Assembly: GCA_041398665.1 (NCBI GenBank)
Contig: JAWKUH010000006.1
Location: 150,797 to 214,796 of the forward strand
Direction: 5' to 3'
Source: Rohdeia sp041398665
Lineage (GTDB): Bacteria > Planctomycetota > UBA1135 > GCA-002686595
Length of the DNA stretch: 64,000 bases
Part shown: piece after piece, positions 1-9,330 of the stretch
Layout: each line of letters begins with the position of its first letter
How positions within the stretch are numbered: the stretch's first letter is position 1
Translations under genes and position numbers: made by a program
The notes under the pieces: generated by a model
Seen by the model: the letters and a program-made list of their open reading frames with translations, nothing else
What the model was told of the DNA's origin: nothing
The model's database searches: none

Positions 1-506
1 TCGACACCGAAGTCGCCGTAGTAGTTGGCGGCGACGACCTCGTGGCCGCGCGCGCGGAAGACGCGCTGCAGCGCGTCGCCGACCGCGACGTTGCGGAGGT
101 GGCCGACGTGGAAGACCTTGTGCGTGTTCGGCTGCGAGAACTCGACCATGACCTTCTCGCGCGCGCCGCTGCGGCAGCTCTCCGCGAAGCTGCCGTCCTC
201 GACCGACGCGAGCAGGTCGGCGAGCAGGACGCCGGGGTGCGCGAAGAAGTTGAGGTAGGGGCCGGCCGCCTCGACGCGCTGGATCGCGCCGCCGGTCGCG
301 ACCTTGGTCGCGAGATCCGCGGCGATCGCGGGCGGAGCCTTCCGAAGCGCCTTCGCGAGCGTGAAGACCGGGAACGCGAGGTCGCCCTTGCTCGGGTCCG
401 GCGGGTGCGACAAGGCCTTCGACAGAGCGTCGCGGTCCGGCGCTCCGTCGAGGCCGGAGAGAGCGTTCGTGAGGGCGTCGAGCACCTCGTCGCGGAAGTC
501 GATCAT
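1..506 (-). CDS. argS: Arginyl-tRNA synthetase, N-terminal part (cut by window edge)
   Basis: Charges tRNA-Arg with arginine in the cytoplasm. Only the first 168 codons lie in the window, read from an ATG at 506 toward base 1. Residues 1-115 look like the N-terminal additional domain of ArgS, which recognises the tRNA D-loop. They are followed by VEFSQPNTHKVFHVGHLRN, the family's first catalytic signature with the class I HIGH motif as HVGH at residues 133-136. The catalytic core and anticodon-binding domain must lie outside the window. The ATG was chosen because the N-domain aligns from it without an extra leader. The gene points away from the repeat block at 568-919. Confidence 0.93.
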   Translation of the reverse strand, partial: MIDFRDEVLDALTNALSGLDGAPDRDALSKALSHPPDPSKGDLAFPVFTLAKALRKAPPAIAADLATKVATGGAIQRVEAAGPYLNFFAHPGVLLADLLASVEDGSFAESCRSGAREKVMVEFSQPNTHKVFHVGHLRNVAVGDALQRVFRARGHEVVAANYYGDFGV

Positions 507-611
507 CGGGTGGAAGGTCGCGGAGGATTCGGGCGAACGATTTCAACACGTGTCGAGGCGCGGGTCACGTGTGGCGGCCCTTCGGGCCCCGGGAAACACG
601 AAGGACCGGAA

Positions 612-688
612 GCACACGGAGCACACGGAGGAACACAGGACGCGCGATCCCAGCGCCGCGCAGCGGCGCCTCCGTGTGCTTCGTGTGC
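612..688. repeat. Imperfect inverted repeat, CACACGGAG type
   Basis: Left arm 612-631 and right arm 669-688 are reverse complements at 19 of 20 positions and consist of repeated CACACGGAG words. The 37-base loop holds a GCGCCGCGCAGCGGCGC palindrome. The element lies in the argS/ABC-F intergenic region, 77 bases before a second hairpin. It could fold as a transcription terminator, but it has no T-tract, and its word structure recurs near 13.7 kb and, with other words, at 20.9 kb. Confidence 0.85.
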
Positions 689-765
689 TCGGTGGTTCCC
701 CACCGTGCGGCCGGCAGGCCGCACGAACAACCCGCCACACGGCGCGTCCTTCGGCCGCGCAGATC

Positions 766-919
766 TCACAGGGAGGCACAGAGAACACAGAGGCGCCGCT
801 TCGCGGCGCAACACCCGATCGTCCGGCTGTGCTTGCGGCGCCGAAGGCGCCGCTCGTGCTCCTCTGTGTCCTCTGTGTCTCCCTGTGAACCCTCCGGCGC
901 CGCCGGCGCCGTTCGGGCA
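766..919. repeat. Long inverted repeat, CACAGAG type, with palindromic tail
   Basis: Left arm 766-793 and right arm 861-888 (28 bases each) are reverse complements at 26 of 28 positions and carry CACAGGGAG, CACAGAG and ACACAGAGG words. The loop contains the palindrome GCGCCGCTTCGCGGCGC (about 792-808). Directly after the right arm is a GC palindrome (about 894-919, CCGGCGCCGCCGGCGCCG then TTCGGGC). Nearly the same tail follows the repeat at 20964-20990. Open frames across this block translate to low-complexity TEHTEEHE-like peptides on both strands and are not genes. Confidence 0.88.
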
Positions 920-929
920 GCGCGCTGGA

Positions 930-2918
930 TCAGGACCAGTTCGCCCAGGTCTCGTTCTTCTCCTCGAGGTCGCGCTCGATCTCGGCCAGCCGGTACTGCC
1001 GCTCGACGAGGGCCTCGTGGTCGCGGTAGACCTCCTCGCTCTGCATCTCGCGGGTCAGGCGCTCCTTCTCCTCCTCGAGCGCCATGATCTCCTTCTCGAG
1101 CTTCTCGAAGAGGTAGGGATTGCGGACGCGCTGGCCGCCCTGGTTCTTGGGTTGGTTCTTTGCAGCCTTCGCCGGCGCAGCGGCGGCCTGCTGCGGCTTC
1201 GGCGCGGGTTGCGGCGCGGGCTTCGACTTCCTGGCCTGCTCGGGCTTCGGCGGCGCCGGCTGCGGCTTGCTCGCCTTCGCCGCGGCCGCGGCCCTGCGAT
1301 CCACCTCGGCCGCACGCTCCGCCTCGATGGCCGCGCGGTACTCCGAGTAGTTGCCCCGGAACTCGCGGAAGCCCTTCGGCCCGAGCTCCCACACCTTGTT
1401 GCAGAGGTTGTCCATGAACTCCCGGTCGTGGCTGATGCACAGCATCGCCCCCGGGAAGCCGGACAGCATCTCCTCGAGCGCGGTCCGCGCCGCGAGGTCG
1501 AGGTGGTTCGTCGGCTCGTCGAGCGCGAGCCACGTCGGCTTGGAACCGATCAGCCTGGCCAGCGCGACGCGCGCGCGCTCGCCGCCGGACAGGCGGCCGA
1601 TCTCCGCGTCCACGTCGTCGCCGCGGAACAGGAACAGCGCGAGGTGGCTGCGGATCTCCTCGTCCGTCGCCGTCGGCCAGTCCTTGCGCATCGTCGTGAA
1701 CGGCGTCGCCGCGGGATCGAGGTCGCCCGACTCCTGGTCGAAGTAGCCGACCTCGGCCTTGTGACCCTTCTTCACCTCGCCGGCGAGCGGCGCCTTCTTC
1801 TCGCACAGCGTGCGCATCAGCGTGGTCTTGCCCGCGCCGTTCGGACCGACCAGGGCGATGCGGTCGCCGCGAGCGATGCGCAGCTCGAGTCCCTTCGCTA
1901 GCACGTTGGCGCCGTGCCCGATCGAGAGGTCCTCGCAGGACACGATCGTCTCCCCCGAACGCTCGACCTGTGTGAGCCTCAGGATGGGCTTGCGCACGTC
2001 GTCGTAGGGCCGCTCGAGCCGTTCGACGCGCTGGAGCCGTTTCTGCCGGCCCTTCGCCTCGGACGTCCGCTGGCTGCCCATGTGCTTCTTGATGAACTGT
2101 TGTTCCTTGCGGATCTTGTCGCGCTGGATCTCCCAGGCGCGCAGTTCGCTCGCGAAGCGTTCCTGCCTCAGGTCGACGTACTTGTTGTAGTTGCCGGGGT
2201 AGCGGCGGAGCTGGCCCCACTCGAGCTCGACGATCACCGTCACCACGCGGTCGAGCATCCGACGGTCGTGGCTGATGAGCATCAGCGCGCCGCGGTACTC
2301 GCGCAGGTAGTTCTCGAGCCACTCGATGCCCTCGAGGTCGAGGTGGTTCGTCGGCTCGTCGAGCATCAGGAGGTCGGGCCGACGCACGAGTTCGCGCGCC
2401 ATCGCGACGCGCGCCTTCTCGCCGCCCGAGAGCGTCCGCGCCTCGCGCTCCCACAGCTCGCGCGACAGCCCGATGCCGTCGAGGACGACCTCGGCCTGGC
2501 GCTCCGCGTTCCAGCCGTCGAGGAGGTCGATCTGCTCGGTGACGCGGCCGAAGCGCTCCACCGCGCGCTCGAGCGCCTCGCCCTCGTACTCCGCGAGGTG
2601 CGACTCGAGGTCCTTGGCCTCGGCCAGCAGGGTCTTCACCTCGTCGAGTCCGTGCTCGACATACTCGAACGCGCGCACGCCGGGCTCGAACTCGGGCCTC
2701 TGCGCGACGTAGCCGACGCGGGTGCCGCGCGGCACGGTCAGCTCGCCGCGCTCCGGCGGCTCGATGCCCGCGGCGATGCGCATCATCGTCGTCTTGCCGC
2801 CGCCGTTGCGACCGACGACGCCGACCTTCTCGCCCGCCTCGATGGCGAGGTCGAGGCCGCGCAGGACCTCGAGCGCCCCGAAGTGCTTCTCGAGGCCGCG
2901 GATGATGAGGACGCTCAC
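930..2918 (-). CDS. ABC-F family ATPase (EttA/Uup/YheS-type)
   Basis: A soluble protein with two ABC ATPase domains and no membrane segments. ABC-F proteins act on ribosomes, in translation regulation or antibiotic resistance. Domain 1 has Walker A GRNGGGKT (36-43), signature LSGGE (163-167) and Walker B DE (187-188). Domain 2 has Walker A GPNGAGKT (358-365), LSGGE (443-447) and DE (467-468). A charged linker near 250-310 separates them. An Ala/Pro/Lys-rich spacer (about 541-590) leads to a C-terminal coiled coil (600-655), as in Uup-like members. Its 662 residues are normal for the family. It is divergent from pyrK. Which ABC-F subgroup it belongs to cannot be settled by eye. Confidence 0.93.
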   Translation of the reverse strand: MSVLIIRGLEKHFGALEVLRGLDLAIEAGEKVGVVGRNGGGKTTMMRIAAGIEPPERGELTVPRGTRVGYVAQRPEFEPGVRAFEYVEHGLDEVKTLLAEAKDLESHLAEYEGEALERAVERFGRVTEQIDLLDGWNAERQAEVVLDGIGLSRELWEREARTLSGGEKARVAMARELVRRPDLLMLDEPTNHLDLEGIEWLENYLREYRGALMLISHDRRMLDRVVTVIVELEWGQLRRYPGNYNKYVDLRQERFASELRAWEIQRDKIRKEQQFIKKHMGSQRTSEAKGRQKRLQRVERLERPYDDVRKPILRLTQVERSGETIVSCEDLSIGHGANVLAKGLELRIARGDRIALVGPNGAGKTTLMRTLCEKKAPLAGEVKKGHKAEVGYFDQESGDLDPAATPFTTMRKDWPTATDEEIRSHLALFLFRGDDVDAEIGRLSGGERARVALARLIGSKPTWLALDEPTNHLDLAARTALEEMLSGFPGAMLCISHDREFMDNLCNKVWELGPKGFREFRGNYSEYRAAIEAERAAEVDRRAAAAAKASKPQPAPPKPEQARKSKPAPQPAPKPQQAAAAPAKAAKNQPKNQGGQRVRNPYLFEKLEKEIMALEEEKERLTREMQSEEVYRDHEALVERQYRLAEIERDLEEKNETWANWS

Positions 2919-3043
2919 GGTCGTTCCTTGTCGTTCGTCGGTCCCGCCGCGAGCGTTCTCGCCGCCGAATCGGGCGGAAGAGGATAGCAGGGGACGCGAC
3001 CCGATCGCAGCGTCGCGCGCTCCCGGTCGCTATCCTGCGCGGC

Positions 3044-3898
3044 GTGCCCGCCCCCCCGAAGGACGCCAGGAGTCGAGTCGCCCGCGTCGTCTCCGTGCGC
3101 CCGTGCGGGAGCGATGCGATCGTGCTCCGCGTCGCGACCGACGAACCGGTCGGACCGGTGCGCGCGAGTCGCTTCTTCATGCTGCGGCGCGAGGACGGGA
3201 CCGCGCCCCTGATCCCGCGGCCCTACTCGATCTACCGTCAGGGCGACGACTGGATCGAGTTCCTCGTGAAGCGCATGGGGCGGGGCAGCCGGTCGCTGGC
3301 CGCCGCCGCGCCGGGCACCGAGCTCCGACTGATCGGCCCGCTCGGCAACGGGTGGCCGACGCTCGACGGCGACGGACCGCCGTGGGTCCTGCTCGCGGGC
3401 GGCGTCGGCTCCGCGCCGATCCCGATGGCGGTCGAGCAGGCGCTCGCGGGCATGGACGGAGCCCGACCGTGCCCGCCTTCGAAGCTGTTCGTGCTCTTCG
3501 GCGCGCGCGACGGTGGTCTGCTCTACGACCTCGACGCGCTGCGCGAGCTCGGCGTCCCGGTCCACGCGGCGACGCTCGACGGCTCCGTCGGCTTCCGCGG
3601 CAACGTCCTCGAGCTCCTCGACGACCTCGTGTCGCGCGGCGAGGTGCCCGCGCAGCACCGCCTGCTCGCCTGCGGCCCCGACCCGATGCTCGAGGCGGTG
3701 CACGCGCGCGCGCTCGAGCGCGGTGTCGACGCGTGGCTCAGCCTCGAGACCCTGATGGGGTGCGGCGTCGGCATCTGCAACGGCTGTCCCGTCGTGACGC
3801 GCGCCGAGGGCTCGCTCGCCGCCTGGTCGAACGCGAAGTGCTGCGTCGAGGGACCGGTGTTCGCGGCGCGCGACATCGTGCTCGCGCACGCGCACTGA
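3044..3898 (+). CDS. pyrK: Dihydroorotate dehydrogenase electron-transfer subunit
   Basis: Passes electrons from class 1B dihydroorotate dehydrogenase (PyrD) to NAD+ in pyrimidine synthesis, using FAD and a 2Fe-2S cluster. The FAD-binding signature RPYS is at residues 59-62 and the nucleotide-binding GGVGSAPI near 125. The C-terminal cluster cysteines are C240, C245, C248 and C266 or C267, followed by the family ending VEGPVF. Its 284 residues are slightly longer than usual PyrK. The start is GTG at 3044; no ATG precedes the conserved core in frame. No pyrD is present in the window, so the partner must be elsewhere. Confidence 0.88.
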   Translation: MPAPPKDARSRVARVVSVRPCGSDAIVLRVATDEPVGPVRASRFFMLRREDGTAPLIPRPYSIYRQGDDWIEFLVKRMGRGSRSLAAAAPGTELRLIGPLGNGWPTLDGDGPPWVLLAGGVGSAPIPMAVEQALAGMDGARPCPPSKLFVLFGARDGGLLYDLDALRELGVPVHAATLDGSVGFRGNVLELLDDLVSRGEVPAQHRLLACGPDPMLEAVHARALERGVDAWLSLETLMGCGVGICNGCPVVTRAEGSLAAWSNAKCCVEGPVFAARDIVLAHAH

Positions 3899-3949
3899 CC
3901 GGGCGCGGGCGCGACGGACCACCCGGCCGCTCGGCGGTCGGCGAAAGCC

Positions 3950-6699
3950 ATGAAGCACGTCCGCACCCGCGGTCGCGCGGCGCTCGTCGTCGCCGCCGCC
4001 CTCCTCGTCCCGCTCCTCGGTCCGGCCTCCGTCGCGCAGCAGGAGCGCTCGCCGTCGGGCGAGCAGCTCGTGCCGGGCGCGACGCTGCGCCTCTTCGAAC
4101 TCGCGACGAGCGTGTCCGAGCTGCCCGAGCTCGCGCCGGGTCAGACGCCCAACGTCGACAAGGTCGTCGAGCGCCTCGACCTCGACTCGCGCGAGGACTT
4201 CGGCGGACCCGAGGACGCCTTCTACTGCGAGGTGACGGGCTGGCTCGTCGTCGAGCGCCCGGGCGAGACCGCGTTCCGCCTCGAGAGCGACGACGGTTCG
4301 TCGCTCGAGGTCGACGGGAACCTCGTCGTCGACAACGACGGCGAGCACGCGCCGGAGTCGGTCGACGGGAGTGCGAAGCTCGAGCGCGGGCTCCACGGCT
4401 TCCGCGTGCGCTTCTTCGAGGCCGGCGGCGGTCAGGTGCTGCGGCTCTCGTGGAAGCCCGCCGGCGCCGACGAGTTCACGGTGCTCGGGCCACGCTCGCT
4501 CCGCACCGAGAAGAACGTGGTCCGCGTGACGTCGCCCGGTCCGAAGGTCCTGATGGGGCCCGGCGGTCCGATGCGTCCCGGTGCGGGCATGCCGCTCGAC
4601 CGCATGCACCCCTCGTTCCGCGTGGTCGACCTGCGACCCGAAGGCTTTCGCCCGCAGGTCGGCGGACTCGCGGTGCTGCCGGACGGCGACCTCGTCGTCG
4701 CGAGCTTCCGGCCGAACCAGGAGGGTTGGGCCGACGGCGTCGACACCGATCCCGACGGCGTGCTCTACCGCGTCTCGAACGCCGTCGCGGCCGAGGGACC
4801 GGACGACGTGCGCGTGTCCGTGATGGCGGAGGGCTTCCACGAGCCGGCGGGGTTGCTCCTCCTCGACGGCGCGCTCTACGTCTCGCAGCGCGAGGAGATC
4901 ACGCGCCTGCGGGATCCCGAGGGCGACCTCTCGTTCTCCGACCGCGGGAAGCTCGCGGGCGGCTGGACCGCCGACAACTACCACCACTTCACGTTCGGGC
5001 TCGGCTACTCGCGCGGAACGCTCGGCGCGACGCTCTACGCGGCGCTCTCCACGTCGATCTACCTCGACGCGAGCGAGGGCGAGTTCCCCGGGCTCAACGG
5101 ACCGAACCCGCCGAACCGCGGCACGCTCGTGGAGGTCTCGCTGTGGGACGGCAGCGTGCGCTACACGGCCGGCGGGTTCCGCACGCCCGACGGCGTGTGC
5201 GCCGCGGACGGAAGGGTGTACGTGACCGACAACCAGGGCGCGTGGAACCCGTCGAACAGCCTGTACGTGGTCCGTCCGGGCCGCTTCTACGGGCACTACA
5301 ACAGTACGCAGAAGAGTGAGCGTTACCCCGACGGCGGGTACGCCGGTCCGTTCGACGACCGACCGGTGTCGCCGCCGGCCGTGCACCTGCCCCAGAACGA
5401 GTGCGCGAACTCGCCGACGCAACCCGTCCCGATCGAGGGCGGCGAGTTCGCGGGGCAGTTGCTCGTCGGCGACCTCAAGGCCGGCGGCATCCGTCGCATC
5501 TTCCTCGAGGAGGTCGGCGGCGAGGAGCAGGGCTGCGTGTTCCGCTTCGCGCAGGGACTCGAGTGCGGCGTGCACCGTCTCGCGTGGGGCCCGGACGGGA
5601 AGTTGTTCGTCGGCGGGACCGGCGCGTCGGACACGTGGAGCTGGAACGGCACGCGCTGGGGACTGCAGCGGCTCGACCCGACGGGCGAGACCGCGTTCGA
5701 GATGAAGGCGGTGCGTGCGACGCCCGACGGCTTCGTCGTCGAGTACACGCGGCCCGTCCCGTTCGACCAGCTCGTGGACACGGCGCGCTGGCACGTCTCG
5801 CAGTGGCGCTACGAACCGACGCCGGAGTACGGCGGCGAGAAGGTCGACCGCGAGGACCTCGCGGTGGCGTGGGCCGAGCCGTCGGAGGACGAGAGGAGCG
5901 TGCGCCTCGTGATCCCCGGGCTGCGCGAGGGTCGCGTCGTGCACCTCTACGGCGACGCGACCGACGAGTCGGGCGAGAGCCTCTGGTCGCCGGAGACCTG
6001 GTACACGCTCAACGCGCGTCCGCACGACCGGGTCGACGAGGAGGCGAAGCGCGCGCTCGTGTTCACGCGGACGACGGGCTTCCGCCACGGCTCGATCCCC
6101 GACGGCTGGCGCTGCATGGAGGAGCTCGCTCGCGAGAACGGCTTCACGGTGCGCATCACCGAGGACCCCGCGTGGTTCACGGACGACGTGCTCGCCGGCT
6201 TCGACGCCGTCGTCTTCCTCAACACGACGGGCGACGTGCTCGACGACGAGCAGCAGGCCGCGACGGAGCGCTTCGTCGCGAACGGCGGCGGCTACCTCGG
6301 CGTGCACAGCGCGTCGGACACCGAGTACGACTGGCCCTGGTACGGACGGCTCGTCGGTGCGTACTTCGCGAGCCACCCGCGCATCCAGGACGCCGTCGTC
6401 CGCGTCGTCGACGGCAGCCACCCCTCGACCGAGATGCTGCCCCTCGAGTGGAAGCGTCGCGACGAGTGGTACAACTTCCGCGCACCGGTCGGCGACGACG
6501 TGCGCGTGCTGCTGTCGCTCGACCAGTCGAGCTACGAGGGCAGCGCGATGCCGCCGGGACGACACGCCACGGCGTGGTGCCACGAGTACGGCGGGGGGCG
6601 CGCGGTCTACACCGCGGGCGGTCACACCGAGGCCTCGTACACCGAGCCCTGTTCCGCGAGCACCTGCTCGGCGCGCTGCGTTGGGCCGCCGGATGGTGA
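3950..6699 (+). CDS. Secreted PA14-like / sorbosone-dehydrogenase-like propeller / ThuA fusion (frameshift near the end)
   Basis: Starts with a signal peptide (residues 1-30, Arg-rich start then a hydrophobic run ending ASVAQQ). A PA14-like beta domain (about 40-190) and a glucose/sorbosone dehydrogenase-like propeller (about 220-560) follow, then a short beta domain (about 580-690) and a ThuA-like domain from about 699 (ALVFTRTTGFRHGSI). ThuA-domain proteins belong to the glutamine amidotransferase-like fold and are abundant in Planctomycetes, usually with a sugar-related role inferred. After GHTEASYTEP the frame is lost. The expected ThuA ending LFREHLLGALRWAAGW is encoded one frame over and stops at 6699, so a base is missing near 6650. 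Read literally, the frame runs on to 6802 with an unrelated Arg-rich tail. Confidence 0.8.
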
Positions 6700-6823
6700 G
6701 CCCGCGCGCGGCTCGACCGTTCGCGCACGCGAGCGGTGTCGCTCGCGCGGCGAGCGGTCGGGCGGGCGACCGATCGCCGGGTCACACTTCGTCCGGGAGT
6801 AGACTCCCGTCGAAGGACCACGC

Positions 6824-8299
6824 GTGAAGGGCGAGAACGGGAACGGCGAGGAGCGGATCGGCGGGGCGACCTCGCGCGCCGCCATGTCGGCGATCGAGCG
6901 GACGCTCGCGTCGCCGTGGCGGACGGCGGTCGTCGCGGCGCTCGCCGTCCTCGCACTGAGCTGGATCTCGACCGACCAGCAGCGCCGCTTCGCCGAGACG
7001 CGGATGCTGAGTTCCGACACGTTCCGGCTGAACGTGTGGGCGCTGTTCCTGCCGGAGCTCGCGCACTTCGCCCTGTGGGCCGTGATCGCTCCGACGCTCC
7101 TCGCGTTCATGCTCTGGAGCTGGAACCGGCTCCATCCGCTCCTCTTCGCCGTCGCGCAGCTCGCGGCGTGCTTCGGCGCGGCCTGGAGCATGGGCTACCT
7201 CGAGTTCCACGTGTCGCGCGAGATCGTCCGCAACGTCACGGGCAGTCCGATCGTGCGCGTCGACGGGCGCGAGTCGGAGGACGTGCCGTTCATCGAGGGG
7301 GACGTCGAGCTCGACGGTCGCGACGCAGCGGTCGCGCCGAGCGACGAGCTCGAGGGTCCGCCGCCGGGCGGACCTCCGCCGCTCGGTCCCGACGGCGCGC
7401 CCCGGCCGCGACCCGGCGAGGCGCCGCCGCCGGACCGACAGCAGCGCCGTTTCGACCGCGGCGGCGACCGGGGCGGCGAACGCGGCGGGCGCTTCGACCC
7501 GCGTCGGTTCCGCGGGCGACCGGTCGACGGCGCGGACAACGCGAGTCGGCAGTTCGGCCGCGAGGTCCTGCTGTACCTGCTCGCGCTCGGGGTCTCGGGC
7601 TCCGCGTTCGCCTTCCTCCGTCAGCGCAAGGGCGAGCGCCGCGCGCACGAGCTCGAGCTCGAGACCGCGGCGCTCGAGGGGGAGCTCGCGCGCACGCAGC
7701 TCCGCTCTCTGCGCGCCCAGCTCCAGCCGCACTTCCTGTTCAACGCGTTGCACGGCATCGGCGGACTCGTGCGCGAGAAGCGCGACGGCGAGGCGCTGCG
7801 GACGCTCTCGGACCTCGGCGGGCTGCTGCGGCGCACGCTCGACGCGGACCGCGTGGACCGCTGGTCGCTCGACAGCGAGATCGCGCTCGTCGAGGAGTAC
7901 CTCTCCGTCGAGAGCGTGCGCCTCGGCGACCGCCTCGCGACGCACGTCGACGTCGAGGACGACGTACGCGGGGTGCAGCTCCCGCCGTTGCTGCTCCTGC
8001 CGATCGTCGAGAACTCGATCCGGCACGGCGTCGCGACCCAGGCGCGCGGCGGGAGCGTCGACGTGAGCTGCGCGCGGATCGGCGACCGGCTCCGCATCGA
8101 GGTCGCCGACACCGGCCCCGGTTTCGACGCGGCCGTGCTGCGCGCCGGGCGACACCCCGCCGACGACGAGGTGCACGTCGGCCTCCAGAACACGCGCGAG
8201 CGACTCGAGCGGCTCTTCCCGGGCCGCCACACGTTCGCGCTCTCGAACCGCCCGGGCGGCGGTGCGTCGGTCGTGATCGAGATCCCGTCGGAGGCGTGA
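6824..8299 (+). CDS. LytS/YehU-type sensor histidine kinase with Pro- and RGG-rich linker
   Basis: Membrane kinase pairing with the LytTR regulator that starts six bases downstream. Hydrophobic segments lie near residues 33-48, 72-99, 104-125 and 247-264. Between the last two is an unusual 100-residue stretch, first Pro-rich (179-203) and then RGG-like (RFDRGGDRGGERGG, 209-222). The His_kinase domain (PF06580 type) has LQPHFLFNALH with the phospho-acceptor H303. The ATPase domain has the N box PIVENSIRHG (N397) and the G box DTGPGFD. The start is GTG at 6824; an in-frame ATG at 6884 is an alternative. The signal sensed is unknown. Confidence 0.9.
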   Translation: MKGENGNGEERIGGATSRAAMSAIERTLASPWRTAVVAALAVLALSWISTDQQRRFAETRMLSSDTFRLNVWALFLPELAHFALWAVIAPTLLAFMLWSWNRLHPLLFAVAQLAACFGAAWSMGYLEFHVSREIVRNVTGSPIVRVDGRESEDVPFIEGDVELDGRDAAVAPSDELEGPPPGGPPPLGPDGAPRPRPGEAPPPDRQQRRFDRGGDRGGERGGRFDPRRFRGRPVDGADNASRQFGREVLLYLLALGVSGSAFAFLRQRKGERRAHELELETAALEGELARTQLRSLRAQLQPHFLFNALHGIGGLVREKRDGEALRTLSDLGGLLRRTLDADRVDRWSLDSEIALVEEYLSVESVRLGDRLATHVDVEDDVRGVQLPPLLLLPIVENSIRHGVATQARGGSVDVSCARIGDRLRIEVADTGPGFDAAVLRAGRHPADDEVHVGLQNTRERLERLFPGRHTFALSNRPGGGASVVIEIPSEA

Positions 8300-8304
8300 G
8301 ACAC

Positions 8305-9129
8305 ATGAACCAGGAGCCCGTCGAACCGATCCGCTGCGCCATCGTCGACGACGAGCCGATGGGGCGCGCGAGTCTGCGCCACGTGCTGTCGGCCGATCCC
8401 GAGGTCGAGCTCGTCGGCGAGGCCGGCGACGGTGACGCCGCGCTCGAACTCATCCGTCGCGAGATGCCCGACGTCGTCTTCCTCGACGTGCACATGCCGG
8501 GTCGCTCCGGACTCCAGGTCGTCGAGGCCCTCTCCGAGGACGAGCGACCGCTCGTCGTGTTCGCGACCGCCTACGACCACTACGCCGTCGAGGCCTTCGA
8601 GAAGAGCGCGGTCGACTACCTGCTCAAGCCCTTCGACGACCGGCGGCTCGCGCAGGCGCTCGAGCGCGTGAAGGACCACCTGCGTCGCGAACAGGCGCTC
8701 GAGGCCAAGAACCGCCTGGCGGCGCTGCTCGACGAACTGCGGCCGGACGGCGCGTCCGCGGACGCGAGCACGGCGGCACCGGACGGGACCGACGACGACG
8801 GACCGCTCGACCGCATCGTCATCCATCGCGAGAGCCAGGTGCAGATCGTCCCGGTCGACGACGTGCGCTTCATCCAGGCCGCCGACCAGTACGTGGAGAT
8901 CTTCACGGACAAGGGCCCGCAGCTCATGCGCGAGTCGATGGCGAACCTCGAGCAGCGGCTCGACAAGGAGCGCTTCATGCGCATCCACCGCTCCTACATC
9001 GTCGCCATGGACCAGGTGCGGCTCATGGAGAGCCGGCCCGGCGGCACGGCTCGGGTGAAGCTGGTCGACGGCCGTTGGCTCCCCGTCGCGCGCACGCGCG
9101 TCCCGGCGCTGCGCCGTCGCCTGGGCTGA
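8305..9129 (+). CDS. LytTR-family response regulator
   Basis: DNA-binding regulator, 274 residues. The receiver domain has acidic D15/D16, phospho-acceptor D61 (VVFLDVHMPG) and the conserved Lys in DYLLKPF near 110. A variable Asp/Ala-rich linker leads to a C-terminal LytTR domain (about 170-274; FIQAADQYVEIF, FMRIHRSYIV). LytTR proteins bind direct repeats upstream of envelope, adhesion or stress genes. It follows the kinase gene after six bases, so the two form one two-component system. The secreted gene 200 bases downstream is a candidate target. Confidence 0.93.
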   Translation: MNQEPVEPIRCAIVDDEPMGRASLRHVLSADPEVELVGEAGDGDAALELIRREMPDVVFLDVHMPGRSGLQVVEALSEDERPLVVFATAYDHYAVEAFEKSAVDYLLKPFDDRRLAQALERVKDHLRREQALEAKNRLAALLDELRPDGASADASTAAPDGTDDDGPLDRIVIHRESQVQIVPVDDVRFIQAADQYVEIFTDKGPQLMRESMANLEQRLDKERFMRIHRSYIVAMDQVRLMESRPGGTARVKLVDGRWLPVARTRVPALRRRLG

Positions 9130-9330
9130 ACCGGCGCCCGGCGACGGGACGGGAGGGCGCCCCAGGGACCGCCTTCGCAACCCCCGGGGCACCGCCGGCT
9201 CCACGGGGCTCCGGTGGATTCGCGCGAACCGTCGATCCCGGGCAAGATCGACCGTCCGGAAGCCCCGCGACGCGACTCCTCGCGACGCGCCGACCGGACA
9301 CGAAGAGGACCGAACCACCTCGCACGCACC

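Noticed and set aside
503..888. Several open frames giving TEHTEEHE- or CSVCSVVP-like peptides
   Set aside because: They arise from the CACAGAG/CACACGGAG inverted repeats on both strands; there is no ribosome-binding site or conserved protein.
612..919. CRISPR array
   Set aside because: The repeats are inverted, not direct, with no regular spacers and no cas genes in the window.
42..1901. A 619-codon open frame on the plus strand across argS, the repeats and the ABC-F gene
   Set aside because: It is the antisense shadow of two clear minus-strand genes and has Arg/Leu/Ala-rich composition without any motif.
2915..6625. A 1236-codon minus-strand open frame
   Set aside because: Antisense shadow of pyrK and the ThuA protein in high-G+C DNA.
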